Origin: CAJMNU01 sp905214855 | GTDB taxonomy: Bacteria; Bacillota; Clostridia; Lachnospirales; Lachnospiraceae | Direction: 5' to 3' | NCBI GenBank assembly: GCA_937890595.1 | Contig: CALADM010000030.1 | Location: 50,338 to 114,337, forward strand | Length of the DNA stretch: 64,000 nt | In this document: one piece after another, positions 15,484 through 24,585 of the stretch | Numbering within the stretch: position 1 is the first letter of the stretch | How the letters are laid out: the number at the start of each line of letters is the position of its first letter | Made by a program: the position numbers and the translations under genes | The notes under the pieces: model-generated | The model's database searches: none | The model's input: only the letters and a program-made list of their open reading frames with translations | Told to the model about the DNA's origin: nothing

Positions 15484-15702
15484 AGTCGTACACCTCCATA
15501 ATTTAAATACGTTACCCTTTTTCTTTTCAAAACAAAAAAGAAAGCGGATAGATGCACTATCCACTTCAAAAAGCTACAAACGATCCCTATTTCCAACCAT
15601 CTCTTATTCTCTCTGTTCGTCTGTCTCTCTATGAACCCAGGTCACATCTTTGTGCCAAGGTGAGGTGGATACCTGCTTTCCTGTATGTTGCCTTCACAAC
15701 TT
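15484..15702 (-). promoter_or_regulatory. L20/infC autoregulatory leader
   Basis: About 218-nt untranslated leader between the promoter and infC, with a Rho-independent terminator before the infC ribosome binding site. In Bacillus and relatives the infC-rpmI-rplT leader binds L20 and causes premature termination. Position, length and terminator fit that; I have not aligned it with the family model. Confidence 0.7.
15525..15566 (-). terminator. Attenuator in the infC leader
   Basis: Minus strand: near-perfect stem AAGTGGATAG/CTATCCGCTT with a 5-nt loop (TGCAT), then TCTTTTTTGTTTT, ending about 40 nt before the infC start. It would stop transcription unless an antiterminator forms. Confidence 0.85.
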
Positions 15703-15707
15703 TTTAG

Positions 15708-15736
15708 AGTTTATCACTTTCTTTTTATAATGTCAA
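15708..15736 (-). promoter_or_regulatory. Promoter of infC-rpmI-rplT
   Basis: Minus strand: TTGACA (15736-15731), 17-nt spacer, TAAACT (15713-15708). Confidence 0.75.
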
Positions 15737-15813
15737 TACTTTTTTCAACTATTTTTATTGTATTTTTTTCAACCATTTTTATTCTACTTACCATCTATTT
15801 ACCATTCAAAGAA

Positions 15814-16641
15814 TCAAAGGGACATATCCATCTGCTCTCCCTTTGTCTTCAAGCGATATAAAAAACGTTTCCTGTATTTTAGGTTTGCATATCGAACCAA
15901 TTGTCTGACATATACTGCATCAAACACACCTCCGACCACTCCAATCACAGGGATTCCCTGAAGGAACTTCATATACACTAACTCTCTGGATACCGCTGCG
16001 CTTGTCTTGATGATCTGTTCTTTTCTGATATAGTTTTCAGGCAATGTTTCATGAGAAAGAAAAGTTTCTATGTTTCTCTCAATTTCCTCATACTCTTCTC
16101 CATATGCAAAACTTCCCCGAATCAGTTCCATGATAAAATACCGTTCCAGTTCTGTGTCATATTCTATTCCATAATGTAGTGAGATCTGATATACACTCTT
16201 TAACATCATCGCTGTCAGCAAAGGGATATCAGGAATACCAATTCCCAAGATTCCAAGACCTACCCCCTCTACACCAGATAAAAGCACATTTTTTGTTCCA
16301 GAACGCTTTGCCTGTTTCGAAAAAGCACGCAGTGAATTTTTATCCTCTTTCAGAGAAAGGCTGTATGCACGAACCTTATACTCTCTCTCAGTCTCTTCTT
16401 TCTTATACGTCTTTTCGATCACCCCCGTCCCTTTCTCAAATACAGCAGCAAAGGCTTTACAGAATGCAAAATCTAATGTTTTTTGCAGTTGATCCGGTAC
16501 TTTTTCTTCCAGCATCTGCTGCCATGCAGCTTCTTTTCTCTCAGCTCTTTCCTTTCGAAACCTTTTCTCCTGTTTCTCTATCTTCTCCCACTCTGCATCT
16601 CTTGGTGTTTTCTTTTGAAATACTGCTTTGATCTGTTTCAT
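15814..16641 (-). CDS. EcsC family protein
   Basis: 275 aa. The N-terminus (1-50) is highly charged and probably coiled coil; the EcsC-like region follows, with VEGVGLGILGIGIPDIPLLTAMMLKSVYQISLHYG as amphipathic/glycine-rich helices, and later GIPVIGVVGGVFDAVYV before a basic tail. EcsC is encoded with the EcsAB transporter in Bacillus, but stand-alone homologs of unknown function are frequent in Clostridia. No ecsAB here. It is probably membrane-associated. The minus-strand start has AAGGGATGC upstream. Function not established. Confidence 0.82.
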   Translation of the reverse strand: MKQIKAVFQKKTPRDAEWEKIEKQEKRFRKERAERKEAAWQQMLEEKVPDQLQKTLDFAFCKAFAAVFEKGTGVIEKTYKKEETEREYKVRAYSLSLKEDKNSLRAFSKQAKRSGTKNVLLSGVEGVGLGILGIGIPDIPLLTAMMLKSVYQISLHYGIEYDTELERYFIMELIRGSFAYGEEYEEIERNIETFLSHETLPENYIRKEQIIKTSAAVSRELVYMKFLQGIPVIGVVGGVFDAVYVRQLVRYANLKYRKRFLYRLKTKGEQMDMSL

Positions 16642-16764
16642 CTTGCATCCCTTCTTTCTTACCTGTAGTGAACGAACATGATCTTTATTTTACTTCATTT
16701 TTTCACAAAAAACAGGTTTTTAATAATTTTTCAAAATATTTTTAAGCAAAATTTAATTGTTTTC

Positions 16765-16793
16765 TTGATTTCTTTCGTCTTTCACGTTATGAT
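16765..16793 (+). promoter_or_regulatory. Promoter of the secreted protein at 16865
   Basis: Plus strand: TTGATT (16765-16770), 17-nt spacer, TATGAT (16788-16793), about 70 nt before the ATG. Confidence 0.65.
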
Positions 16794-16864
16794 AGAAAAG
16801 GATAAAGAAAACAGATCTACTTTACTATAATACTATAAAATAAAACATTTTCGGAGGTGCTTTT

Positions 16865-17548
16865 ATGCATTCCTTTCATTCTTATATTTGTACTGCTGTC
16901 ACTGCCTGTTTGATAACGCTGACTGCTATGCCACTATCCGTACAGGCACAGCCAAGGATCATTCCTATATCTGCCAAGGATGAGATTGTCTCAAGTATAT
17001 CAGAGGAAACTGAGGTTTCAGGAGATGTCTCTTCTCTTTCTGTATCGAAACCAGAGGAAGAACGTCCAGAGATTATCGGGGATTATAAGTCAGGCAAATG
17101 GAATGGCAATACCTATATCAATACTTGGGCTGATTATCAGATCACCCTTCCTAAGGGCTGTCAAAAGGAAAGCATTGCCTCTTCTTCCATCCAAAGCCAC
17201 TATGATTTTCTCGCATTAGTACCAAAGGTGGGAGTGAGTCTGCGTGTTGCTTTTAATGAACTGAAAAATCAAACTTTTGATTCCTCTATCACAGAAGAAG
17301 AATTTGGGACACTGCTTGCAGAAGGTCAGGGAAATGACACTGAAATTTCTGAATTTGAAACGGTATCATATGGCAAAAGAGAATACACACATTTCTCCAT
17401 CACACATCAGGATCAACTCATCCAAGATTTTTATCTGCGAAAAGTCAGCCATTATATGATGGTCATTTCTTTTTCTCATGCATTAGTCAGTGAACTTCAC
17501 GCAGAAGATATTCTGGGAACTCTTACTTATGCTGGAGATTTAAATTAA
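16865..17548 (+). CDS. Secreted protein of unknown function
   Basis: 227 aa. A signal peptide is evident (hydrophobic 8-26, cleavage probably after VQAQ or SVQA around residue 27). No lipobox cysteine. A short Ser/Glu-rich linker follows, then a globular domain starting GKWNGNTYINTWADYQITLP, with alternating strands reminiscent of small surface domains in Clostridia, but I do not recognise a named family. GGAGG lies 7 nt before the ATG. It is monocistronic, flanked by its own promoter and terminator. Confidence 0.85.
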   Translation: MHSFHSYICTAVTACLITLTAMPLSVQAQPRIIPISAKDEIVSSISEETEVSGDVSSLSVSKPEEERPEIIGDYKSGKWNGNTYINTWADYQITLPKGCQKESIASSSIQSHYDFLALVPKVGVSLRVAFNELKNQTFDSSITEEEFGTLLAEGQGNDTEISEFETVSYGKREYTHFSITHQDQLIQDFYLRKVSHYMMVISFSHALVSELHAEDILGTLTYAGDLN

Positions 17549-17596
17549 AATCAAAATAGGATATGTTCTATAATATGAATAGAACGAATAGAAACA

Positions 17597-17632
17597 GGGA
17601 TGTCTGATCTTTATCAGGCATCCCCATTTTTT
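17597..17632 (+). terminator. Rho-independent terminator
   Basis: Stem GGGATGTCTGAT/ATCAGGCATCCC (one mismatch) with a CTTT loop, then ATTTTTTC, 49 nt after the secreted protein gene. Confidence 0.88.
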
Positions 17633-17660
17633 CATCTTCTTCTCTTTATTTTTTTGTTTC

Positions 17661-17700
17661 TTTGCTTTTTGTTGCTTTTTGTTGCTTTTTGTTTTTTTTC
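17661..17700. repeat. 10-nt tandem repeat, T-rich
   Basis: Three successive copies of a GTTGCTTTTT-like unit followed by a T run. It lies between the terminator at 17632 and the DUF1540 gene end. Confidence 0.6.
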
Positions 17701-17750
17701 TTTATCTTACTCTTCTTTCTTTTATCATTAGGATTCTGTTTTTTGAAAGA

Positions 17751-18065
17751 TTATCGTGCGCAAAAACTTGCACACTCTGTCTGACCGGACTCGCTAGCTC
17801 CCTTGCCGCTAATGCCGATATGATCTGCCACGCAATGTCTGTCTGAATTGTAGATACAGTTTACTGCTTCACAGTCAATCTCCAAACGTGTCTCTGGTGT
17901 CTTGAACAAGTTCTTAAATGCATTTCCCTTGTTTTCATCAAAACTTCCGCAACAGGTCTGGCAGCTCTCTTTTGCACCAGAACCTTCTACGATGATCGCA
18001 TTTTTACAACAGCAGTTTTCGGCATTGTGTAAACAACTTGTCACGTTACAATCCAATTTTGTCAT
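17751..18065 (-). CDS. DUF1540 domain protein (two Cys-rich repeats)
   Basis: 104-aa cysteine-rich protein with two tandem units. The N-terminal one runs LDCNVTSCLHNAENCCCKNAI to CQTC, and the C-terminal one CEAVNCIYNSDRHCVADHIGI to ECASF. Cys spacing (C-x3/4-C, x7-C, then distal Cys) matches DUF1540, common in spore-forming Clostridia; metal or cluster binding is likely but unproven. No signal peptide. Good ribosome binding site GGAGGG. Single gene with promoter at 18148-18176. Confidence 0.88.
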   Translation of the reverse strand: MTKLDCNVTSCLHNAENCCCKNAIIVEGSGAKESCQTCCGSFDENKGNAFKNLFKTPETRLEIDCEAVNCIYNSDRHCVADHIGISGKGASESGQTECASFCAR

Positions 18066-18147
18066 ATTCTATCCCTCCTGTGATCTTGGTTTTTCACATT
18101 CATTTTTCCAAATGACAGCAGGGATAGTATATGCACTCTTCTATAAA

Positions 18148-18176
18148 CTATACACTCAAAAAGCTATATGGTCAAA
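18148..18176 (-). promoter_or_regulatory. Promoter of the DUF1540 gene, within short repeats
   Basis: Minus strand: TTGACC (18176-18171), 17-nt spacer, TATAGT (18153-18148). Around it, TATAGYTTTTTGA-type units recur with a 17-nt period. Confidence 0.65.
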
Positions 18177-18265
18177 AAACTATATAGTCAAAATCTGACG
18201 TTTATCAAATCCAAGTATAAAAAACTCATGAATTCCTTGGCTACAGGAAAATAGCAATCTTCTCT

Positions 18266-20221
18266 TTATTCCTGTACTTCCACTTTTCTGATCGCTTTTG
18301 TACGAATCTCCTCACAGATATCTGCAATAAAGTCCTTCAGATCTCTCTGACCTTCATCTCCCAGGAAACGGCTTCTTACAGAAACTTTATGCTCGCTCTG
18401 CTCCTTCTCTCCAACGATCAGCATGTATGGCAGCTTGTTCAATCTTGCATCACGGATCTTATAACCGATCTTTTCTGCTCTCTCATCCACAGTTGCCAAG
18501 ATGCCGTTTGCCTTGAGTTCCTTGCATACTTCTGCAGCATAATCATGGAATTTCTCAGAAATCGGCAATACACGAACCTGCTCTGGACATAACCATGTTG
18601 GGAATGCGCCCTCGTACTTCTCGATCAGCCATGCCAGAGTTCTCTCGTAGCATCCCATAGAAGTTCTGTGGATAATGAAAGGACGTTTTTTCTGACCATC
18701 TTTATCTACATAAGACATATCAAAACGCTCTGCTAAGAACATATCAAGCTGGATGGTTACCATAGTATCCTCTTTGCCATATACGTTCTTTGCCTGAATA
18801 TCCAGCTTTGGCCCATAGAATGCAGCTTCTCCCACTGCCTCTGTGTATTCAATGCCAATATCATCCAGAATCTTACGAAGGATTCCTTCTACTTCCTCCC
18901 AAAGCTCTGGTGTTCCCAGATAATGGTCTGCATTGTTCGGATCCCACTTGGACAGACGATAAGTTACATCGTTTTCAAGACCAAGTGTTTTCATACAATA
19001 CTTAAACAAATCTACACAGCCCTTGAACTCTTCTTCTACCTGATCCGGACGGATAATCAGATGACCTTCAGAGATCGTGAACTGGCGAACACGGGTCAGA
19101 CCATGCATCTCACCAGAGTCCTCATTTCTGAACAGAGTAGAAGTCTCACCATAACGACATGGCAGATCACGATAGGATTTTGGTGAAGATTTATATACAT
19201 AATACTGGAATGGGCAGGTCATCGGACGAAGTGCAAATACTTCATCATCTTTCTCCTCATCACCCAGAACAAACATGCCCTCTTTGTAGTGCTCCCAGTG
19301 ATCAGAGATCACATACAGATCTTTCTTTGCCATCAGAGGAGTTTTTGTTCTCATATATCCACGATTGTTGTCTTCCTCATCCTCGATCCAGCGCTGCAGT
19401 GTCTGAACAATCTTTGCTCCCTTTGGCAATAACAGTGGAAGACCCTGACCGATCACGTCCACTGTAGTGAACAGCTCCAGATCACGTCCCAATTTGTTAT
19501 GGTCACGTTTTTTGATGTTCTCCAGATATTCCAGATATTCTGCCAATTCTTCCTTCTTTAAGAAAGCAGTTCCGTATACTCGTGTGAGCATTGCATTCTT
19601 TTCGCTTCCTCTCCAATAAGCACCTGAAGAAGAGATCAACTTAAATGCTTTGATCTGTTTTGTACTCATAAGATGAGGTCCGGCACAAAGGTCTGTGAAA
19701 TCTCCCTGTTTATAGAAAGAAATCTCTGCGTCCTCCGGCAGATCCTGAATCAGTTCTACCTTATATGGTTCTCCCTTCTCTTCCATAAACTTGATTGCTT
19801 CCTCTCTTGGAAGAGTAAAACGCTCCAGTTTTTCACCTGCTTTGATGATCTTCTTCATCTCTGCCTCAAGTTTATCCAGATCTTCTCTGGAGAAAGAAGG
19901 AATATCAAAATCATAATAAAATCCATTATCAATGGATGGACCGATCGCCAGCTTTGCCTGTGGATACAGATGCTTTACTGCCTGTGCCAACACATGGCTT
20001 ACTGTATGGCGGTACGCTGCCAGACCTTCTTTATCATTTGCTGTCAAAATATTGACATTGCAGTCTTTGTCCACTACGGTTCTCAGATCCACTACCTTGC
20101 CGTCTACTTCCCCTGCACATGCCATTCTTGCCAGACCTTCGCTCAGATCCTGCGCAATCTCCAAAACGCTCATTGCTTTTTCATACTCTTTTACAGAGCC
20201 GTCTTTTAATGTAATCTTCAT
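18266..20221 (-). CDS. thrS: Threonine-tRNA ligase
   Basis: 651 aa, usual length. Order: TGS domain (1-62), editing domain with HTVSHVLAQAVKHLYP (His pair), class II catalytic core with RNEDSGEMHGLTRVRQF (motif 2) and the zinc-binding Cys in ALRPMTCPFQYY, then IHRTSMGCYERTLAWLIE (motif 3) and the C-terminal anticodon-binding domain. It charges tRNA-Thr. Upstream is a T-box leader with a Thr specifier, so expression rises when uncharged tRNA-Thr accumulates. It is monocistronic. Confidence 0.98.
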   Translation of the reverse strand: MKITLKDGSVKEYEKAMSVLEIAQDLSEGLARMACAGEVDGKVVDLRTVVDKDCNVNILTANDKEGLAAYRHTVSHVLAQAVKHLYPQAKLAIGPSIDNGFYYDFDIPSFSREDLDKLEAEMKKIIKAGEKLERFTLPREEAIKFMEEKGEPYKVELIQDLPEDAEISFYKQGDFTDLCAGPHLMSTKQIKAFKLISSSGAYWRGSEKNAMLTRVYGTAFLKKEELAEYLEYLENIKKRDHNKLGRDLELFTTVDVIGQGLPLLLPKGAKIVQTLQRWIEDEEDNNRGYMRTKTPLMAKKDLYVISDHWEHYKEGMFVLGDEEKDDEVFALRPMTCPFQYYVYKSSPKSYRDLPCRYGETSTLFRNEDSGEMHGLTRVRQFTISEGHLIIRPDQVEEEFKGCVDLFKYCMKTLGLENDVTYRLSKWDPNNADHYLGTPELWEEVEGILRKILDDIGIEYTEAVGEAAFYGPKLDIQAKNVYGKEDTMVTIQLDMFLAERFDMSYVDKDGQKKRPFIIHRTSMGCYERTLAWLIEKYEGAFPTWLCPEQVRVLPISEKFHDYAAEVCKELKANGILATVDERAEKIGYKIRDARLNKLPYMLIVGEKEQSEHKVSVRSRFLGDEGQRDLKDFIADICEEIRTKAIRKVEVQE

Positions 20222-20365
20222 CGCTTTGCTCTCCCTTTCTTTTTTACGATTTCTTCCTTCTGGTCAAGTCAGGTTTCGGATATTCGGATAAAAAGAATCT
20301 TTGATCCTTTCAGAGATTCTTTGCTGAGAGAACAAAACATGTACTTTGGAAATCTTTTCCTGATA

Positions 20366-20640
20366 AACAAAAAGCCCCTTAGTATATGACTTTGCAATCT
20401 CATATACTAAGGGACGATCTCTCAAAAATCGCGGTTCCACCCTAAATTGAACGGACTCTATCCTATGTCCGAACCACTTCATTTGATGATAACGGAATCA
20501 CCGTCCCCGATTAAAGGGCACTCTGAGCTGGTCTTCATCTGCTGCCATGTAAAACATTCGCACCAAATCATGCTTCTCTCTGGACAGGGTCTCACAGACT
20601 ACTCTTCTCATCAACGTGTTGACTATATGAACTATATCAT
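20366..20640 (-). promoter_or_regulatory. T-box riboswitch (threonine) upstream of thrS
   Basis: Minus strand order: stem I with CGTTGATGAG and the AG-box GAAGAGTAG; the specifier loop GAAGACCAGC, giving ACC (20532-20530, Thr) followed by a purine; the T-box sequence AGGGTGGAACCGCG (20443-20430); and a terminator with stem CCCTTAGTATATGA/TCATATACTAAGGG and a T run near 20370. The T-box element is unmistakable; the specifier is read from its position. Confidence 0.93.
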
Positions 20641-20735
20641 TCCCACCTAACTACATCTGTCTTGTATTCATCTCAGACGTTTCAGAAGAAAAATTTTATT
20701 AAAAGATTTTATTAAAATCTCTTAGTGATGTCTGC

Positions 20736-20763
20736 ATTATAGCACTTTCAATGAATTTGTCAA
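20736..20763 (-). promoter_or_regulatory. Promoter of the thrS leader
   Basis: Minus strand: TTGACA (20763-20758), 16-nt spacer, TATAAT (20741-20736). It overlaps the 3' end of the Nudix gene. A start near 20729 gives a leader of about 500 nt. Confidence 0.85.
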
Positions 20764-21363
20764 GTAGCAAAAGAAACCATTTTCCTGAAGCCACGGACGC
20801 ACCCATTTTTTGTATTCCCGATCATGCACACACCATTCTTCTTCCTTAATCCGAACTTTTTTATTATCCAGTGTATATGCTGTGATCTCTGAAGCACCCT
20901 TTAATTCTTTTTTCTCAAACTCACTCTGGGCAATCTTCACCATCCTGCTCACTTCTTCTCCAGGCTGAAACTGCGGTTCTTGTGCTGTGTGATAGAGGTA
21001 AATTTTTACGATTTCACGATCCATTCCATATTCTAATGGACATTCTTCCCGAGATTCGCCAAGATAAACCAGATTTTCTCCACTCACATCAATACCAATC
21101 TCCTCTTTCGCCTCCCTGACAACGGCTGCATCATGCAATTCTGATGCGTCCACATGCCCTGTTGAAGCAATATCATATAAGCCGGGGAAATCTTTTTTAC
21201 TGTCAGATCTTTGCTGCATATAAATCCACACGGTCTCACCTTCCTGACAGATCACCCAACAATGGACTACCATGTGCCACAAACCTTTTTTATGTGCCTC
21301 CGATCTTGTCGCAGCGCCAATGATCTTTCCTTGTTTGTTATACACTGCAAATATTTCTTCCAC
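20737..21363 (-). CDS. Nudix hydrolase
   Basis: 208 aa. Nudix box at residues 69-91, GHVDASE then REAKEEIGI, complete (G-x5-E-x7-REUxEExGU). The N-terminal part FAVYNKQGKIIGAATRSEAHKKGLWHMVVHCWV is typical of the YfcD/isopentenyl-diphosphate isomerase-like subgroup. It probably hydrolyses a nucleoside-diphosphate-linked or isoprenoid pyrophosphate substrate; the exact one is unknown. A cysteine-containing C-terminal tail ends GFFCYLTNSLKVL. The thrS promoter lies in its last codons. Confidence 0.92.
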   Translation of the reverse strand: MEEIFAVYNKQGKIIGAATRSEAHKKGLWHMVVHCWVICQEGETVWIYMQQRSDSKKDFPGLYDIASTGHVDASELHDAAVVREAKEEIGIDVSGENLVYLGESREECPLEYGMDREIVKIYLYHTAQEPQFQPGEEVSRMVKIAQSEFEKKELKGASEITAYTLDNKKVRIKEEEWCVHDREYKKWVRPWLQENGFFCYLTNSLKVL

Positions 21364-21419
21364 CTGTGTTTCCCTTCTTTCTTCTTTAGTTCTTCTTTTT
21401 TCTTCTTTATTTCTGTATT

Positions 21420-22868
21420 CTATTTTTGTATTCTGTTTTTATGCTCCCGCAACCATCTGCCGCTCACTACTCTTCCCACATATGCCACAGCACGAAATGC
21501 CCAGTCAATGACCATGGCAATCCAGACCCCAATGACTCCCATGTGAAAATATAAGCCTAATACATAACTCATCAAGATCCTGCAGGCAAACAAAGAAAAT
21601 ACCGTGATCTTCATGGCAAATTTTGCGTCATCTGCTGCACGCAGGGCATTGGGAAGCGCAAATGAAAATCCCCATGTAAGGATTGCATTGATCCCATGGA
21701 TATATGCCAATTTACATGTCAGCGCAGCTGTTTCCGGTGAAAGGTTGTAAATTTTGATGATCTTTGGTAAAAAATACAGGATTGGAACGTTTAAAAAGAA
21801 ATGAGCCACCACCAGCATTTTCATGATTTTGATGATATACGTCTTTGCTTCCTCGTAACGTTCTGCTCCGATCGCCTGTCCCACCAATGTCATAAGAGCC
21901 AGTCCCATCGCCTGCCCCGGAAGTACCTGAAACGAAGCGATCGTCCCTGTCACAGCATTGGCTGCAATGGAAACTGTCCCAAAACTCGCCACCAGACCTG
22001 CGACAAGCAATTTTCCTGCCTGAAACACACCATTTTCGATTCCTGTAGGAATTCCCACTCTAAGAATCTGACAAATGATATCCCAGTGGAATCCAAAATG
22101 AAACCTTGGGTGGACATGGATTGGAAGTTTCGGATTTCTCACCACAGAAAGCATCACGATAGATGCAACACAGCGTGCCGTCAGTGTAGCAATCCCAGCT
22201 CCTGCCACCCCCATATGAAAACCATAAATGAGTATGGCATTTCCTGCTATGTTGATCCCGTTCATGACAAAGGAAACTTTCATGGAGATTTTAGAGTTTC
22301 CCATACTCCTACAGATTGCTGCCGCACCGTTATAAATGGCTAGGAACGGGAAGGAGCATGCTGTCAGGTAAAAATAGATTCGGGCATTTGTCATAACCTC
22401 TTCATCGAGTGTCCCATAAATTCCTCTCAAAAGTGGTGCATTCCAAATCAGACAACACGCACTTACCAAAACTGAAAGACTTCCAACGACCAACATTAAT
22501 TGATCCGCTGCTCGACAGGCAAGTTTCTCTTCTTTTCTTCCCATATACTGGGAGGCTGCGACTGCCCCACCTGTTGCCAGAGCTGCCAGTATATTAATGA
22601 TCAGCACATTGATTGAATCCACGACTGAGATACCGGACACTGCATTTTCCCCTACCCGTGCGACCATCACCGTATCTGCCATTCCCACCAAAACAGCAAG
22701 AAATTGTTCTGCAATCAGCGGAAGGATCAATTTTTTGATATCCCTTTTTGAAAACAAGGGGACTTCCTGCAAGATTTCCTGTGTCTTTTGGGACATAGAG
22801 GTACTCTCTCCCTCTCTTTTTCTTTCAGCATTTTCCTCTTTTGTTTCTATCTCCATATCTATTCCCAT
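21420..22868 (-). CDS. MATE family efflux transporter
   Basis: 482 aa with a charged N-terminal extension (about 1-42) and then about 12 membrane segments. The family hallmark is LPLIAEQFLAVLVGMADTVMVARVGENAVSG, repeated less clearly at the start of the second half. The initiation site is uncertain: no ribosome binding site is clear before the first ATG (22868), and the ATG at MSQKTQ (22796) is possible and would remove the extension. Export substrate unknown. It is 57 nt upstream of the Nudix gene on the same strand. Confidence 0.9.
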   Translation of the reverse strand: MGIDMEIETKEENAERKREGESTSMSQKTQEILQEVPLFSKRDIKKLILPLIAEQFLAVLVGMADTVMVARVGENAVSGISVVDSINVLIINILAALATGGAVAASQYMGRKEEKLACRAADQLMLVVGSLSVLVSACCLIWNAPLLRGIYGTLDEEVMTNARIYFYLTACSFPFLAIYNGAAAICRSMGNSKISMKVSFVMNGINIAGNAILIYGFHMGVAGAGIATLTARCVASIVMLSVVRNPKLPIHVHPRFHFGFHWDIICQILRVGIPTGIENGVFQAGKLLVAGLVASFGTVSIAANAVTGTIASFQVLPGQAMGLALMTLVGQAIGAERYEEAKTYIIKIMKMLVVAHFFLNVPILYFLPKIIKIYNLSPETAALTCKLAYIHGINAILTWGFSFALPNALRAADDAKFAMKITVFSLFACRILMSYVLGLYFHMGVIGVWIAMVIDWAFRAVAYVGRVVSGRWLREHKNRIQK

Positions 22869-23001
22869 TCCTATCTTTTTTACACTCTCTTATCTTTCTG
22901 AAAGCAATCTGTCATGACAAGAGCAGTCTGTCATGGTTTTAGCTGATGCATCCACACTCAGCCGCAATGTTTCTTACTTTAGGGGAACTTATAGGAAAAA
23001 T

Positions 23002-24279
23002 TCAATGTTCCCCACTAGATGTAGTCTCTCCATACCCGTCCCACACATGCTCCAGCTTTTCATCCAGTTCCTGTAATCTACCGGCATTCTCACTCACAAA
23101 TCTCTCATACTCTGCCCATGCTTTATCTGCTTTTTCTAAAATCTCCTTTTGAACAGTCAAATATTCCAAAGGATTTCCAACTTCCACTTTTCCATCTTCC
23201 TGAAGTTTTTTTACATAATCTAGGACTTCTGTATAGACAGTATCTTCATATGGCATAGGAATCCCAAATCTGCTATACTCCCCTTCCATTTGATAGTTTG
23301 TTAGGACAACCGCTCCAGATGCTGTGGTGAGCTGATCCAACATAGATGTCACATAGGCACTCCCCTCTGAAAGTAAAAGGTTCTGAATGAAGATCATCTC
23401 TTTGTCATTTGGTCTTTCTGTTTTTTCGGTCAGTTTGGTTGTTTCAGTTAGTTCTGTTGTATCTACTGTTTCATCTGTATCTGTTGTTTCTTCTGCTGTA
23501 TTCTGATGTGTCTGACCAGAAAGGAGCTGATATTTGTTTGCAGAATCCGCAGATGCACTTACCACAGTGATCCCTGCTTCTCTTAAATCTCCATCAAATC
23601 TTTTTTCTGTCTGGGCATAGTCTTCTCCATCATAATAATACATCTGGCAGTTGCTGAAAGATGCCGTTATATGTGCTTTCCAAGCATCCATACTTTCTGG
23701 CTTAGGACCACCATATGCCACTTCCCATCCATTTTCTGTCATTTCCAGTAACTCTTCTTCTGTCAGAGAGCCATATCTTCTGCCTTCCTGCTTTTCTTCG
23801 TTATCTTCTTCGCTATCTTCTTTATTTTCTTTGTTTTTCTTGTCTTTGTTTTCCGTTTCTTTCTCTTCCTCTTTCTTATCTTTTTCCTCTTCAGTATCTG
23901 TATTTGCTATTTCTGAGGCTTCACTGGCAGATAAGATGATCGTTCCGGTATAACCATATTCTTTCATTTTAGGATAGACAGAAGAATACAGGGATTCATC
24001 TGTACTGTCAAACCCGAACATGACATATGCAGGTTCTTTTTCTGCTGCCTGTGCTTCTTCCTTCAAACGTGTTTCCTGCTCAAGAATCTCCTCTTTTTCA
24101 TTTTCATACTGCCGCTCAAGCTGTGTTCTCTCTTCATGCTGTCTGCTCATTGCCTGAGTCTCTTTTTTATCTATAGAAAAAATATAGACCAGACTGCCTG
24201 CTGCCAAAAATGCCATGGCTCCCATTGCAAGCTGTATCCAACGTTTCTTATCCATACTGCTATAATCCTTTCTTCTCAT
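23002..24279 (-). CDS. Membrane-anchored degenerate polysaccharide-deacetylase-like protein
   Basis: 425 aa. Segments: N-terminal membrane anchor (about 15-34), a coiled coil of charged heptads (about 38-80), then a domain whose layout recalls NodB (YVMFGFDSTDES in place of the FDDG strand, SVYPKMKEYGYTGTIIL, later LTEEELLEMTENGWEVAYGG where active enzymes have a His-containing SHT). The metal Asp/His set is therefore missing. A Lys/Glu-rich insert (about 125-170) and a Thr/Glu-rich insert (about 270-300) interrupt it. It may be a pseudoenzyme working outside the cell. An alternative start is the ATG at 24255, with AAAGGA upstream. Confidence 0.72.
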   Translation of the reverse strand: MRRKDYSSMDKKRWIQLAMGAMAFLAAGSLVYIFSIDKKETQAMSRQHEERTQLERQYENEKEEILEQETRLKEEAQAAEKEPAYVMFGFDSTDESLYSSVYPKMKEYGYTGTIILSASEASEIANTDTEEEKDKKEEEKETENKDKKNKENKEDSEEDNEEKQEGRRYGSLTEEELLEMTENGWEVAYGGPKPESMDAWKAHITASFSNCQMYYYDGEDYAQTEKRFDGDLREAGITVVSASADSANKYQLLSGQTHQNTAEETTDTDETVDTTELTETTKLTEKTERPNDKEMIFIQNLLLSEGSAYVTSMLDQLTTASGAVVLTNYQMEGEYSRFGIPMPYEDTVYTEVLDYVKKLQEDGKVEVGNPLEYLTVQKEILEKADKAWAEYERFVSENAGRLQELDEKLEHVWDGYGETTSSGEH

Positions 24280-24585
24280 CCTGTTTCCAATTTTTTAATT
24301 GTTTACCTAACTATGCATCTTAACACAAACTTCTCTATGATTCCAGTGAAATAGGAAAAAAGATATTGTATACTACTTTTTATTGCATTTATGTTTCATT
24401 TTATGAAAAGAGAGAGAATTTTGTAATAAACTTCTCATTTTTATCATTTTTCTATTTTTATCATTTTAAATCACAAAAATATTTGATAGACTATAGATAC
24501 ACTATAATGGAAGTTGATATTACTTCCTTATTACTGTTATCACCATTATTTACTATTATTTTTATTATTTGCTTGGAGGTTTGCT
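24280..24585. other. AT-rich intergenic region
   Basis: 306 nt between divergent genes. It contains TATAAT at about 24510, 80 nt before the plus-strand gene, but no -35 at a proper distance. Nothing else seen. Confidence 0.5.

Noticed and set aside
15484..15564. Longer infC with 27 extra residues starting at ATG 15564
   Set aside because: That ATG lies inside the attenuator hairpin, without a ribosome binding site, and the extension does not look like IF-3.
17661..17700. Possible CRISPR-like repeat
   Set aside because: Only a short T-rich 10-nt tandem repeat without spacers; no cas genes in the window.
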